DNA of 64,000 nt from Ophioderma brevispina (lineage: Eukaryota > Echinodermata > Ophiuroidea > Amphilepidida > Ophiodermatidae), in assembly GCA_023653785.1 (NCBI GenBank), contig JAMKCH010051458.1, forward strand, positions 89,268 to 153,267, given 5' to 3'. Position numbers and translations under genes: made by a program. The notes under the pieces were generated by a model that did not search any database, had not been told where the DNA came from, and saw nothing but the letters and a program-made list of their open reading frames with translations. Shown one piece after another: positions 35,840-47,576 of this stretch; within the stretch, counting starts at the first letter, position 1, and each line of letters opens with the position of its first letter.

Positions 35840-36647
35840 CAGGCCCGTAACCAGGGAGGGATGGATGCCCCCAAATTAAAAAAAAGCCCAAAACACCTAT
35901 AAAAGCTTAAAGAGACACTGGCACATTTGAAAAATAGTGCGCTCTCAAGATTTTTCAAAATCGATATTTTTGCATGGTTGTAAGGCTTTTATATACAAAA
36001 GCCCTCACCCGAAATGATTAAGACCAAATCAGCTTCCTTATGGGTAAACAGAACGATTTTATAATTTAGCGTAGCCGGCGACGCTAAATTCAGCAGACGA
36101 CGAAAATAGCGTTTAACACAAGAACACGCACGCCGTAATGTTTCCCACGCTATGCACACTGTTTGATCGGTCTATAACCTTTGTGGTTTTAATATCAGTG
36201 AGTACGAGTCCAAAATATTCATGTAATATACACATTTGTTGATTAAAGTTATGGAAAACTTAAAAGTTGGCCTACAAATTAACTGGATGTCTTTATCCAC
36301 ATATCGATGTCCCTATCTGTTTTGGGGTATGTTATTTTTATGTGTAAAATATATCTCTGTTTTTCCAATGGCCTAGACTATCATTTGAGAGCAAATTGAA
36401 GAAATTTCATATTTTGTGAAAATGTGCCAGTGCCGCTTTAAAAAGGCCAAAAGATACATTTGTGAGCTGAGCAAGCCAGAAATTTGTATTTTGTTTTTTT
36501 TTTGTCAAAAAAAGTTAATGGTAAAAATGTCTACTTTTGCCACATTTGCCCACTCCCCTTTTGCAATTGTGGGGAAGTCCACTTTTGGAAAAAAATCTCA
36601 ATAAAAAATCCTGGTTATGGGCCTAAAAAATCCTGGTTATGGGCCTG
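35840..36647. mobile_element. CAGGCCC(G/A)TAACCAGG inverted-repeat element with nested MITE
   Basis: The left end CAGGCCCGTAACCAGG and right end CCTGGTTATGGGCCTG are inverted repeats. The right terminus is duplicated as two adjacent 22 bp copies (about 36606-36647). A complete T3 MITE is nested inside (35911-36437), leaving roughly 280 bp of original element. No transposase ORF. Confidence 0.7.
35911..36437. mobile_element. TTAA-flanked MITE, family T3 (527 bp)
   Basis: TTAA lies at 35907-35910 and 36438-36441. The inverted ends are AGAGACACTGGCACATTT and its mirror AAATGTGCCAGTGCCGCT. It is inserted within the element at 35840-36647, so it is the younger of the two. Non-coding. Confidence 0.8.
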
Positions 36648-36861
36648 CAAGTTCCTCATATTTTAAACAGACATCCACAGTCTTGTCCTCTCATTTGAAA
36701 AATGTTAATATGTTAGAATCATTTGATGTCTAACTCAACCAGCAGATATGGTCATCCCTGCAAGAAATTCTATTTTTCCCCAGTTCATTGATTTTTGGGA
36801 ATACAATTTCATCAGGGATGGTCAGTGAACAATAAATGAAACAAAGTGCTGCAATTAGGAA

Positions 36862-37212
36862 TAAAAAAAATTGTTGTATTGGAGTAACCCACCCGACCCT
36901 AATTTTGAAAATCAAGCCCTGTACAAAAGTATACCTACCCTAATTTTTTTTATTGATTTTCAAAAATCTTATTTTTTCAAGTTGTTTTTACCCTGATTTT
37001 TAACCGATTTTCTCAATATTTTTTGTGTTCTGGTGTAACTTTGGCAACTTCTCTTTAAGATTTTCAATAATAAGAATCAAAAGTATCAATATTAATAACA
37101 TTACATAGACTATGTGTGATGATTTGATGTAGTAATGCATTATTAAAAAAAAAAGCCACCCGCCCTACCCTATTTGAAAATTTCTTGTTACTCCAATACA
37201 ACAATTTTTTTT
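36862..37212. mobile_element. Inverted-repeat MITE (~350 bp)
   Basis: The ends AAAAATTGTTGTATTGGAG and CTCCAATACAACAATTTTT are near-perfect inverted repeats of ~25 bp, followed inward by CCACCCG(A/C)CCTA on both sides. The interior is AT-rich and non-coding. The target duplication is unclear because of the flanking A/T runs. Confidence 0.75.
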
Positions 37213-37340
37213 CGTGGCCTTACGAATGCACCTTAATCCTAATAAAGTCTGCGGAATATAAGAGGGGCAAATTACAAAGCAAGCTGCCATTTTAATGGAT
37301 AATGACAAATTTCATGGAAAATCTCCTAGTCATCCTTTAA

Positions 37341-37684
37341 AGGCACTATCAGTTATTTGCTATTAAAATCAGAAAATCAAAAATCAGATTTTGCATGTCT
37401 GTAACAAGTACAGGTATTCTAACATACCCTGCAAAGGATAAGACCAAAGGCAACCTAATAAGGACAAAATCGGAAATTTTAGTAGTAACTGTCCGTACGA
37501 ACAATTACTACAACACGTAATTGAATGGAGATTCATATCTTTGAACATTGCCATTTTCTCCCTTTTATTTCTTCAGTTGGAAAAAGTAATTTATGAGAAT
37601 TCTACAGTCTTTTCCTTCACTTTTAAGCTATTCCTGCAAATTTCAAATATTTTGACTCTTTCGAGTAAATCACTGATAGTGTCT
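37341..37684 (+). mobile_element. TTAA-flanked MITE, family T2 (344 bp), uninterrupted copy
   Basis: Flanked by TTAA (37337-37340) and TTAT (37685-37688). The ends AGGCACTATCAGTTATT and AATCACTGATAGTGTCT are inverted repeats. It is collinear with the outer parts of 39285-40324. At about 37457-37462 it holds the empty version of the site where a T1 element sits in the other copy. Confidence 0.8.
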
Positions 37685-37818
37685 TTATGTACAGATTCAC
37701 ATCTGATAAATATACTAACTTCTTTCAAAAGTAAAAAACACCAGTTCCTAAGCAATCAAGTATCCAGTCTGTCTACTTTATCTGCAATATGCAATTTAAA
37801 AGCAAATTCTTATTTTAA

Positions 37819-38158
37819 AGGTGCCCTGAAAGATTTTGAGGCACCCAAATATTGTGTTCATAATAGTAATTTCATATAGATTTGATGCTCAATAGATTTC
37901 TTACCATGTATTTGGCTACAGAAATACCTTGAAAGAGAGAAAAAAAGGTGATTTTGATTTGCATATATATTTCAATGTAAAACAGGCCAAAATTTCTTAT
38001 TTGCTCCTATACAAAATTAGAAATTTCGCAAAAGAAACATTGCTCAACTTAATCCTTTCAGATGGGGATATTTTTGATGGAAAGCTTTACATCAGGGCAA
38101 GAATCAGTACTTTCATTTTTTTAGGAACACCTGATATGTGAAATCTCTCATTGCACCT
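37819..38158 (+). mobile_element. TTAA-flanked MITE, family T1 (340 bp)
   Basis: TTAA lies at 37815-37818 and 38159-38162. The right end ATCTCTCATTGCACCT matches the family terminus; the left end AGGTGCCCTGAAAGATTT is mutated. The interior shows TTTGGCTACAGAAATA and AATCCTTTCAGATGGGG, shared with copies at 39745, 43235 and (inverted) 46833. Confidence 0.8.
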
Positions 38159-38458
38159 TTAAGCAAAAAAAAAAATCAAATTTTTAAACAGGATAATTGG
38201 GTGTATTGTGTCATTGGCTTAACTTTGCTCTAACAAACCCAATTGCTTGATTGACAAGGGTGTCAATTTACATTTACAAATTAAATTATTGAGCCCTGGC
38301 ATCAGTGGGCTATGATCTATATTATTACACAAAATCATTAGCTGGATTAGAATGAATGTTGTGGAGTTAAGCTGTGTTGGTTACGAATCTTTTACATGAA
38401 ACGAAGCATTACATGCTGTAATCATTACAGGGGGCACTGATCATTACACACATGCCCA

Positions 38459-38671
38459 TGAACCAGGCGCATAGCCAACCCGGTGGTTCCGAGGGGGCAA
38501 TTTCCTGGTAGGTACAACAAATGACCTGATCACAAGCAAAAATTTCCCGGTCGCAGGGCAAAAGAATCCAAAAAGGGGCTGATTTAATATGAATATTCAT
38601 GTTTTATTTCCCAACTTCCCCTCAAAAAAATTCAGAGGGGCACTCTGCCTGCACCTGGCTACGCCACTGCC
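38459..38671 (-). mobile_element. Degenerate hAT-type element fragment
   Basis: The right end CCTGGCTACGCCACTG is the reverse of the widespread hAT-style terminus CAGTGGCGTAGCCAGG. The left end CCAGGCGCATAGCC is a worn inverted counterpart. The length (~210 bp) and lack of ORF indicate a non-autonomous remnant. Assignment rests on the terminus only. Confidence 0.5.
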
Positions 38672-38801
38672 ATGAACTCAATAAAGACATCACAAATAAG
38701 TATGTTTGCAATGCAGGTAACCCTTAACCAAAATTGGTGTTACTATTTTCTAACCACCTACATGTAATGAATGCAAGGCGTGTTTCATTTATGAAGCTGT
38801 T

Positions 38802-38997
38802 TACTGTATAAGTGGAAATTTCCGCGTACAGATATTTTCGCGAATTTAAGTGTTTTGCCAAATGCGCGAGGAATTTAATTTCACGGTATTGACCTCAATG
38901 CAATACAAATCTATTGGAAAAAGTTATTTTCGCATTTTTGTTGACTCGCGAAATTCACGAAAATAAAAACCTCGCGAAAATTTCCACTTATACAGTA
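38802..38997. mobile_element. TACTGTATAAG MITE, copy 1 (196 bp)
   Basis: The ends TACTGTATAAGTGGAAATTT and its mirror AAATTTCCACTTATACAGTA form a long inverted repeat, with repeated TCGCG motifs inside. The TA at each extremity is consistent with a TA target. No coding capacity. Confidence 0.85.
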
Positions 38998-39284
38998 TTT
39001 CAATGCTATAATATGCATCAGTCTCAAAAGTATATATATATTTAAAGGGGAAATAAAAAGGCCATTCATTGCTACTGGATGAATTTCTACCATAATTTTG
39101 GCTTTCCTTTCGAACAGAATTTTAAATGACACTGTTCATGATAATGTATGGTGCAGTACCTGACCCTGAAATCGCCTTTTTTTGTTTTTGTGAATCTTTG
39201 GATATGCATGGTAACCTCCTTAGTAATGACTGACCTTTGCTCTTGGTAATCAGCATTGCATGGGAATCTTGCTGTTTACATTAA

Positions 39285-40324
39285 AGGCACTATCAGTGAT
39301 TTGCCAAAACAGAAAATCATCAAAAATCCAGGGAGGATAAGACAATCTGCTCGATTTGGGCATTGGGGATTTCCCAACGGTAATTTTGGGAACTGCTACG
39401 TGCATTTACTACGGCAGTCCCTGTCTCAGTGACATTACAAACTCAGCTCTTAAACCTTCGTTCAAAAGATCTCAGTAATATCATTATAATTTAAGTAAAA
39501 TTATTGAAGTCAAAATTTGTCGAGGTTAGTGGATTAACCTCGCTGCAAAACAGTGCAATTTCCAATAACAGTCATTTAGATTTAAATATTCGTGACCAGG
39601 CCTGGCCTTTAGTCAAGTCTCTGTGTGATCGTTCGATATGCGTAAGAGCGCCCTCCTACTGTTACAGATTTGTGCATGTGTGCAACAAGTATAGTTACCC
39701 CAACATATCCAAGCAAGTGATAAGACTGACAGCTACTTAACTAAAGGTGCAACGAGAGATTTCAAGTCATCCATATTTTCTGTGATATGTAGTGATTTCA
39801 TATAGATTAGGCACTCAATAGATTCCCAACCTTTTATTTGGCTACAGAAATAGCTTAAAATGAAAACAAAAGGTGATTTGTATATGCTTATACTTCAATA
39901 GAAAACATGCTGATTGCTGAATTTCCTATTTGCTCCTATACGAAATTAGAAATTTTTGTACCAAAAAAAGAGTTCTCAGCTTAATCCTTTCAGATGGGGA
40001 CATTTTTGATAGAAAGCTTTACACCAGTACAAAAATCAGTATTTTCAATTTTTTTAGGGACACCTGTTATTTGAAATCTCTCGTTGCAACTTTAATAAAG
40101 ACAAAATCGGATATTTGAGTCATTACTGTCCATACGGACACTTGCTACAACACATAATTGAATGGAGATTCACATCTTTCAACACTGCGGTTTTCTTCCT
40201 TTTGGGTCATTTTTCAATTGGGAAAAGTAAATTATGTGAATTCTACAGACATATCCTTCACTTTTAAACCACTCCTGCAAATTTCAAATATTTTGACTTT
40301 TTGGGATAATCACTGATAGTGCCT
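39285..40324 (+). mobile_element. TTAA-flanked MITE, family T2, split by a nested T1
   Basis: TTAA lies at 39281-39284 and 40325-40328. The ends are AGGCACTATCAGTGATT and AATCACTGATAGTGCCT. A T1 element (39745-40091) is inserted inside. Compared with the T2 copy at 37341, it also carries about 350 bp more in its left half, so the 37341 copy may be a deletion derivative. Confidence 0.8.
39745..40091 (+). mobile_element. MITE family T1 (347 bp), nested in T2
   Basis: Starts AGGTGCAACGAGAGATTT and ends AAATCTCTCGTTGCAACT, the clearest terminal repeats of the family. It is flanked by CTAA (39741-39744) and TTAA (40092-40095). The other T2 copy reads straight through CCTAATAAGG, giving an empty-site comparison. 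Confidence 0.85.
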
Positions 40325-40949
40325 TTAAACCTTGTGGTTTGGTAGTCTCTGTCAAGACTCGGTTGTCTGTATGTGGGAAGGTTACGAATGTGAAGCACAA
40401 GTTTGCAAATGCAAAGCTTGAGTCATAGCCTGAGCCAGAACTAGAGTGAACAGTCTGCACACAAGAGTTTTTGAAAGTTTTGATGCATATGAGAAATCAA
40501 ACTACACCATTTCAACTGATATACGCCCACATAGCATGTTAGGTTGTGCATTTCATCTGTTTCCCAGTCTGTGACACAGACTAGTGGATTGGCAGATATT
40601 ATCAGTAGTTAGGATGTGAACGTGACTAATCAACTGGAACATAATATGTTAATACTTAACATTCACACTGTTGTGCAACATTTCATGCAACATGTTGCAT
40701 GTTAAGTTATTGGTACTTCAGCAATTTTAAAATTATCACTTTAGTCATCAAGTCTTCTTAATTTCATGTTTGGTCATACATTTAAAAAAAAATCTCTTTT
40801 TCATAAGAATAAATTCAGGGTTTAATCAGAGTAGATTATCTGCACATTTTAGCAAAATGTGATTGTTTCAAAAATGAACCCCTTCAGGGGAAGTTACAGG
40901 TCTAAAGGTGTGATGAGTAATTTCAAGGCACATGTATTTCCTGTCAGAA

Positions 40950-41163
40950 TACTGTATAAGCTGAAATTTTCACGGTGGTTTCATTTTCGCAGCTAACATG
41001 GCATCCGCAAAAATAAAAACATGCGAAATTGTGAAAATTAAGCATTTTACTGTTATGTAGAGCATATAACCCAGAAACTGCAAATTCAACAACCGTGAAA
41101 AATGTACAATCTGCTTAAATCATGAAAATATTCCGTCATGCGAAAATATTGTCTTATACAGTA
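40950..41163. mobile_element. TACTGTATAAG MITE, copy 2 (214 bp)
   Basis: The ends TACTGTATAAG and CTTATACAGTA are inverted, with CGTGAAAAT/ATTTTCACG-like blocks inside, as in 38802-38997. The interior is diverged. No ORF. Confidence 0.8.
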
Positions 41164-41238
41164 AGCCAGAAGGACAGTGCAATTCTTGTTTCATTTGATT
41201 AATCCAACTCTACAGACAATTGCACATGTGCATGTTAA

Positions 41239-41720
41239 AGGAGAACCTGTACTAAGACTCCCTTATACAATATATTCTATAGAAAAATAAATTATTTTAC
41301 ACTTATTAGTGGTTTTCATTTAAACAGAATTATACTAACTCATAAAATGATTAAAAAGTTTGTCTGACCACGGCGCTATTTTGAAATCGCGCGAGTGTAG
41401 ATGGATATGTACATGTGTATTCGATACGCGACGGCACAGTAGCGTCATACAGCCTTCACATATGACTCTTTCATAAATGTGCATTTCCTATTCCATGTAT
41501 GACGCAAATGGGCCGGCCGTACTGCATAAAATACCACGTTATACACTAGCACGATTTTTAAATATCGCATTGTCAAGATATCTGGTTTTAATTTTTTTTT
41601 TTTTTTTTTCATTTGTTATGGTTATATAATTCTGTTTTTCGATGAAATCACTCGATATACTGTGGTCAATAACTATTTTATGGAGTATATTGTAATATTA
41701 TTCTTGTAAGGGTTCTCCCT
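41239..41720. mobile_element. TTAA-flanked MITE, family T4 (482 bp)
   Basis: Flanked by TTAA (41235-41238) and TTAT (41721-41724). The ends AGGAGAACCTGTACTAAGA and TTCTTGTAAGGGTTCTCCCT pair as inverted repeats over ~40 bp, continuing through ACAATATA. A T run lies at about 41588-41609. Non-coding. Confidence 0.75.
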
Positions 41721-42014
41721 TTATATTCAGGATAAATCCCAAATCCCCCCCACATATGACATGAAGCCAATATGCTGGTTACCAAAAACTATGATACCAC
41801 GTGATTATGCTCATAACCTTTTGGTCACTTCGATTTTGGTTACGCTGTTTTCATAGAATCTGTGTGTCTAATTGTGCATGCCTTATTTTTATATGGTGGT
41901 TACATTTGAGGAGCAGCAAATACTGCACAATGATTTTGCATTATTCGTCTAGTTTACAACACACTTTATTCAGGCTATCACTTGTGGAATATTAACATTA
42001 ATTGTGCATCTTAA

Positions 42015-42638
42015 AGGAAATATGTCAAGATTTTTGTCAAGCTCAGTTTGACTTACATTCATAAAATATATGTACATACATCACAAATTCCCGAAAAAAT
42101 AATACAATTTGATGTAAAATTAACAAAATAGAGGCATTTTAATTTTTGCTTTTTTGACATACGAAGAAAACGGGCGGATTTTTCGCCACGGCTTCATTGA
42201 TCAAAAGCGCCCAATTTTGCTCTCCTCGTGACGTCAAAGTGATGACCAAAACATCGTGTTGACTCGAATTGTTATTGCTGACACTGTAATATTGATGGAT
42301 TAATGAAAGTAATAATAAAATTAGAAAAAAAAGTTACAGAATGACATATTTTGTTTCATTTCGTTGTGTTTAATTATTATTGAAGTGGCAACACTGCGAT
42401 ATGATGGTCACAACGACGTAAATTATGGATGGTCATCACTTTGACGTCACCATTTGCCTGCGATGTGGATTTGTCGGAATCGTTTTCGAGTAAGCTATTG
42501 GGCGGGAAATTAAAAGGGCAAAATACTCAATAAATGTGGACAATTTTCAACTTATTTTGATTTATATGTAATCTACGTTACTTAAGCTTTCCATCCATAC
42601 CAAATTTTCCAAATATTCAGAATCATGACATATTTCCT
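42015..42638. mobile_element. TTAA-flanked fold-back MITE, family T5 (624 bp)
   Basis: TTAA lies at 42011-42014 and 42639-42642. The ends AGGAAATATGTCA and TGACATATTTCCT are perfect inverted repeats. Further inverted pairs lie inside (GACGTCAAAGTGATGACC at about 42231 with GGTCATCACTTTGACGTC at about 42431), so much of the element can fold back. Non-coding. Confidence 0.85.
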
Positions 42639-43234
42639 TTAATACAAAATCTATATAATATACATCTTAATATTTTCTTGATACAACAGCAATAGTAGCA
42701 CATTTGTTTGAACAGTGCCCCCAATTTTAAAAAATGTTGAGATTTTTGCACAATTACATTGGTAATAGAGGCCTTACATTTTCTCTGTAAGTTGCATATC
42801 CTTACTATGACTAACACTATACTCTATTTAAGATTTTCAAAAGAAGAACATCAGGGGTGGTGCCAAGGGGGTGGCAGGGGCCAGCCAACCCTAAGAGTTT
42901 CAAAATACCAAGGACTGATTTTTAAGGTGCTATAGAGCAATGCTCTCCTTTTCACTCTTCCTAATCACCATAGGAGAGTGATTTGAAGCTCTTCTTAGAA
43001 TCCGATCCATAGTCATGTATCACATTTTGACCATTTTTATGGATCTCATCTTTAAATGGTTTTGGCAGGATAATTAAGTCTCCTTGCAAAGACACACATT
43101 TCTAAATACAAAATCCCTTCTTTTATGACAAATACACAATTCTGGGCAATACCATGCACAGGTACAGTTTACTAGACGAGTAACAGCACAACTGCAAAAA
43201 TCTTAAAAATTATTAAAATTTGGGGTGCTTTTAA

Positions 43235-43570
43235 AGGCGCAACAAGAGATTTTGAGGCACCCAAATATTTTGTCATAATAATAATTTCATACAGATTAGA
43301 CACTCAATAGATTTCTTACCTTGTATTTGGCTACATAGATGTCTTAAAAGACAAAAAGGTGATATTGATTTGCCCAAATTTCAATAACATAGGCTGAATT
43401 TCGTATTTGCTCCTATACAAAATTATAAATTTCACAATTGTTGTACCAAAGAACCATTTCTCAGTTTAATCCTTTCAGATGGGGTTATTTTTGATGGAAA
43501 GCTTTACAAAAATCAGTACTTTTGATTTTTTTAGGGGCACCTGATATATGTGAAATCTGTCGTTGCACCT
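43235..43570 (+). mobile_element. TTAA-flanked MITE, family T1 (336 bp)
   Basis: TTAA lies at 43231-43234 and 43571-43574. The ends are AGGCGCAACAAGAGATTT and AAATCTGTCGTTGCACCT. It is collinear with the T1 copies at 37819 and 39745. Confidence 0.8.
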
Positions 43571-44785
43571 TTAAAAAAATGTGCTATTATTACTTAAGGG
43601 ACTGATCAATATGCAAGAAGGAATGGGAGAATACACAACTTTTCTGACAAAAATATTGCATTCCTCCAAGTTTCTTTATTTAAAATTCTTTTTCTATAAA
43701 TTGTCCTCTTTTTGAAAAAAAAACCACCCCTGGTGAATAATGATCATTTCCTTACTTCACTATATCAAGTGGATAACTTTAAACATGAGTTGATCATTAT
43801 TCATCAAACAATCAACAACATGCACTCCAAAAAGTACAATAGTGTACTTCACTCTGCTGAAGCTACCCTGGCATAATAAATCGCAAAGATGACATGGACG
43901 CAGAGTTGTGGAGTTTTTTGATTTGGTAAAAACTGGATGAATTCCTAAATTTCAGAATGTATAAGCAACTCTTCATGTATAGTCCATTTCCCTACCTCTG
44001 TGCAGTGATGTCATAACCTTGACGCAACTTTTACGCATGTGTCAAGATATGCCGTCTTTGTGCGCGTGTAAAAACGCTGTTGCTTTAGGCCAACGCGCAC
44101 GGTTTACTGGTATGACCATCGAATCCGCGCCGATGTCACTGCACGGAGGTAGAGAAATGGAGTATTGCAGCGCTTCAAATAAGCAGAGCACAGCTAAGGT
44201 GTTCGGTTAAACCATGGCATTATTAGAATAGTTAATTATAACGCCATGGTTAAACACACACCCAAACTGTAAACCAAGAGCTAGTTTTTATCCTAAAGTA
44301 ACCTGTAGCTTCAAATGGTACTTTACAAATAATGCAAAAAAAAAATGCTCATTCAGAACTTAATCATCTTTTTTTTAATTTATAAGTTATCGTATTGGCA
44401 GACAATTTTGGGATTGCTTTGGCAATAAAAAAACAGCCCTTGGAACTCTACCTATCTTGCTTCAAGTTTGCTTTATGGCCTTGCAGTACTTTAAGAGTCT
44501 GATTGCTTTTTTGCATAATTATACACTTTGTTATCAAAAGATATTTTTTTGGTATATCATCCAAAAGACTAGCATCATATTAACTTTACATCCAACAAGT
44601 CTATGCCTCTCAGTTAGGTTGAATAAATACAAAAATACAGCTTAGTTTTATTTACAGTGCTATTTACAAACAATATCATGAGTTGGAATACATTGGAGTC
44701 ATTTTGAGTTTTCCTACTAGGTTGTATTGACTCTTTGCATGGTTCACTATTTGCAAGTAGGGCAGTAGTTCCAGTAGCCCCTTCA
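43571..44785. other. No gene seen
   Basis: AT-rich non-coding sequence. A small inverted repeat, AACCATGGCATTAT with ATAACGCCATGGTT, spans 44211-44253. The short ORF at 44019-44210 has no recognisable feature. Confidence 0.5.
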
Positions 44786-45890
44786 AAGTTCTACGTGTAA
44801 CAAGTTCTTTTTATTTTTAGCCTTAAGGTTTGGGTGTGTGCACAGATTTCTATTTATAACACTAGATAGCGAACACCAGTTCAAAAGCCGTAACCATCTT
44901 TTTCCCGCAGTGCGTACTTATTTCCATAGCGTGGTGTACCAATTTATTCATATATTCCCTGATTTCCATAGCGTGGTGTACCAATTTATTCATATATTCA
45001 CGCATTTGCATAGAACGATGTACCGTTTCCAGGCCAACAGGTTACGGCGAATGCGCGTGCGAGTTTCGAATGGATGACCCTAATGAATATTCATAATTTT
45101 CAAAACACGGTTACGGTGGGCGCCTATTCTTCAACACGGGCGTACGGCATCTCGTTTTCTATATCTATGGGTGTGTGTCAGTTAGGCCATAAATAAAAAA
45201 TAATTTGTTTCCTGTTAAAGGGGGTACATATGGAACTCTTTCTGCAAGAGGAGCCTCAAATTGGCATTGGAATAAATGAGGTTGCTTGATAAACATTTTG
45301 ATAAACATTTTCTTCTATTATCTATAGATACTCTGTTCGATCTCATGTTTGAGGGCGACGTCACTTCGCGTGTTAGGTTTTGCACCGTAGAAATGCACGC
45401 GCCAACCTTTGAATTGCAGCATTTACGCACACGAACAAAGGCGGTACAATCGTAACGCTAGAGCGAATGCACAAATGCGTCATGACATCACCCTCAAACT
45501 CGAGACCGAACAAAGTGCACACTGCTGGTTTCATTAGTGACAGGCTTTCAGCAAGACTTCCTATAAGTTCTACATGTAACAAATTCTTTTTATTTTTGGC
45601 CTTATATTAGGTTATACTTTATTCATCACCAAATAGGCACGACTCTTCACACCACAGAATGATATAGAATAGTGCAGGTACAACTGCAAGCAACACTACC
45701 ACAGCAGATGCAGTGCGTAATGCATGCCGCACGCTTATGGCAAGAGGCGCACGTGTAAAACGGAATTACTTTCACACGTGGATAAACAAAAGCCAAAAAA
45801 AATTTCCCATTAGGTGATGAATATAGGAGCTTTTGTTAGTGTTAGGCCATAAATAAAAAAGGGGATACATATGGAACTTTTTCTGGCTTT
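44786..45890. repeat. Alternating inverted motifs around TAGGCCATAAATAAAAA
   Basis: One motif occurs four times in alternating orientation. GTTCTACGTGTAACAAG...TTTTTAGCCTTA is at about 44790-44828 and its mirror TTAGGCCATAAATAAAA at about 45182-45240. The pair recurs at about 45565-45612 and 45841-45890. The middle pair (45182-45612) has the shape of a ~430 bp inverted-repeat element; the outer ones may be partial copies. Confidence 0.5.
44921..45002 (+). repeat. Two-copy 42 bp tandem repeat
   Basis: TTTCCATAGCGTGGTGTACC followed by AATTTATTCATATATTC occurs twice in succession, with a third weaker TTTGCATAGAACGATGTACC after it. Confidence 0.8.
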
Positions 45891-46355
45891 TCACATGTGG
45901 TACATAGCACCATATGAAAAAAATCTAACCACTATAAATATATAACTCTATTGTAATCTGACAATATTTGGTGGGAATGCGGGCATATGTGAAAAACATC
46001 TTGTCCAGCTAATTATGAATTTGATTACGTAGTATTAGTGGTGTAAAACACCCATGGACTCAAACTTTTTTAGACCAATCCTCAGTCATATCAGAAACAG
46101 AGCCCAAGTTGGACTGCAACTTTTGCCTAGATTAAACAATGTCTTGGAAACCTTAAGTCACTTTTTACCTCATCATTCCGGTCCCAAACAGGTCTTGAGG
46201 GACACAACAGGTCGCTACTTTGCGCTGATTAATTCTTGCTCATACACCTCTCGACTTTAGTCTTCATTTTCGGCACAATAAGTACATATTTCATATAATC
46301 AGGACAAAATTAGGCTTCAAATTGCACCTAATTGTGTCTCCGACTACAGTACACT

Positions 46356-46522
46356 CTAGTCATCATTTTTGTAGCAGACCGCTGCCTCCACCTTGTGAAT
46401 GCTAGTGGTGAAATTTCTTAACTTAACCTCTTGAGAGTTGGGGATAAGAGACGGCCCTGACTCTTCCCACTCTTCTGGTACGTCTTTGTCCTTGTCTGTG
46501 TAGATTAGTAGATTGAACGTGC
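46356..46522 (-). CDS. MAD2L1: MAD2L1 exon 5: C-terminal safety belt of Mad2
   Basis: Last coding exon of the spindle-checkpoint protein Mad2, a HORMA-domain protein that binds Cdc20 and Mad1 at unattached kinetochores. The acceptor is a pyrimidine-rich tract ending CTCTCTCCAG just above 46522. Two bases complete a Cys codon split by the intron, and 54 codons follow before TAG (46358-46356). It reads TFNLLIYTDKD, then PEEWEESGPSLIPNS, LRNFTTSIHKV and the end CYKNDD. In the family this part is the mobile safety belt that wraps the Cdc20/Mad1 peptide. Residues equivalent to human Ser170 and Ser178 are Ser here, while those equivalent to Ser185 and Ser195 are Asn and Ala. The tail lacks the IPV segment of the human protein. 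Confidence 0.95.
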
Positions 46523-46832
46523 CTGGAGAGAGAAAGAAAAGGAAGGAATTACTCTTCTGACAGGAAGAATGATTCTAGATCAATGCCCCAAGCAGCAGTA
46601 CACAGCTCTCACTTATGTGTACAGCGCATTATGTACTGCCAGGGTTCGAAAACTTTTTTGAAGAAACATATTCTTTCAAGAGAAGAATGGAAAAAACTGG
46701 AAAAAGGGGTTTCTTGCCCAGTTTCTCTGGAAGAAACTTGCCAAAGTATCGGGTAAAAAACTGAAAGAAATAAAGAATTGTATTATGAACAACAAAATAA
46801 TTACAATCACCAATTATCAAGGCCTCCTTTAA

Positions 46833-47175
46833 AGTGCAACGAGAGATTTCATCACAGGTGTCCTGAAAAAATGTGAAATTTTGATTTTGGCACTGGTGTA
46901 AAGCTTTCTGACTAACATATCCCCTATCTGTAAGGATTAAAGTGAGAACTGTTTCTTTGGTAGCAAAAATTGTGAAATTTCTAATTTTCGTATAGGAGCA
47001 AATACAAATCAGCTAATGTTTCTAATGCAATATCAGCATTACAATCACCTTTTGTTTATCATTTGTAGTTATTCTGTAACCAAATAAAAAGTAGGGAATC
47101 TATTGAGTGTCTAATCTATATACAATCACTACATATCACAGGAAATATGGTGAGTTGAAAACTCTCGTTTGCACT
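46833..47175 (-). mobile_element. TTAA-flanked MITE, family T1 (343 bp), in MAD2L1 intron 4
   Basis: TTAA lies at 46829-46832 and 47176-47179. The ends AGTGCAACGAGAGATTTCA and CTCTCGTTTGCACT are inverted. The parallel stretch of the intron duplication (about 48039-48042) has a single TTAA and no element, which shows the target duplication directly. Confidence 0.9.
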
Positions 47176-47245
47176 TTAATGACCTTACAGATAACATGTC
47201 TAGATCTTTTTTCCCAAATGATTTTACAATCTTATAACATGTTAA

Positions 47246-47400
47246 AGGTGCATGAGAGATTTCAAGTTATCCATATTTTCTTGTGATTATTTGTGAGCGA
47301 TTTCATACAGTTGACACTCAATACACCTACCTGTATTTGGTTACAGAAATAACTTAAAATGAAAACAACAGGGATTTGTTATCTGCTTATATTTCAATTC
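47246..47400 (+). mobile_element. Partial T1 MITE
   Basis: Preceded by TTAA (47242-47245), it begins AGGTGCATGAGAGATTTCA and follows the T1 interior to about 47400. There it breaks off into the intron's own GATCAACAAAC sequence. The 3' half and right terminus are missing. Confidence 0.75.
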
Positions 47401-47576
47401 GATCAACAAACTTATTCCAAACAATGTTCCCCACAAAAAAATTGTCTTGTTGTGATAATTTTTGTTTAGTTAGTTTTAAGTTAAAAATAACAAAAGACCT
47501 AGTGTGATTTTACCATCTTCTATTTAAGACTGATCAATAACACAGTAAGTCAATGTTTCTTTGCAATCTAAGTGGA

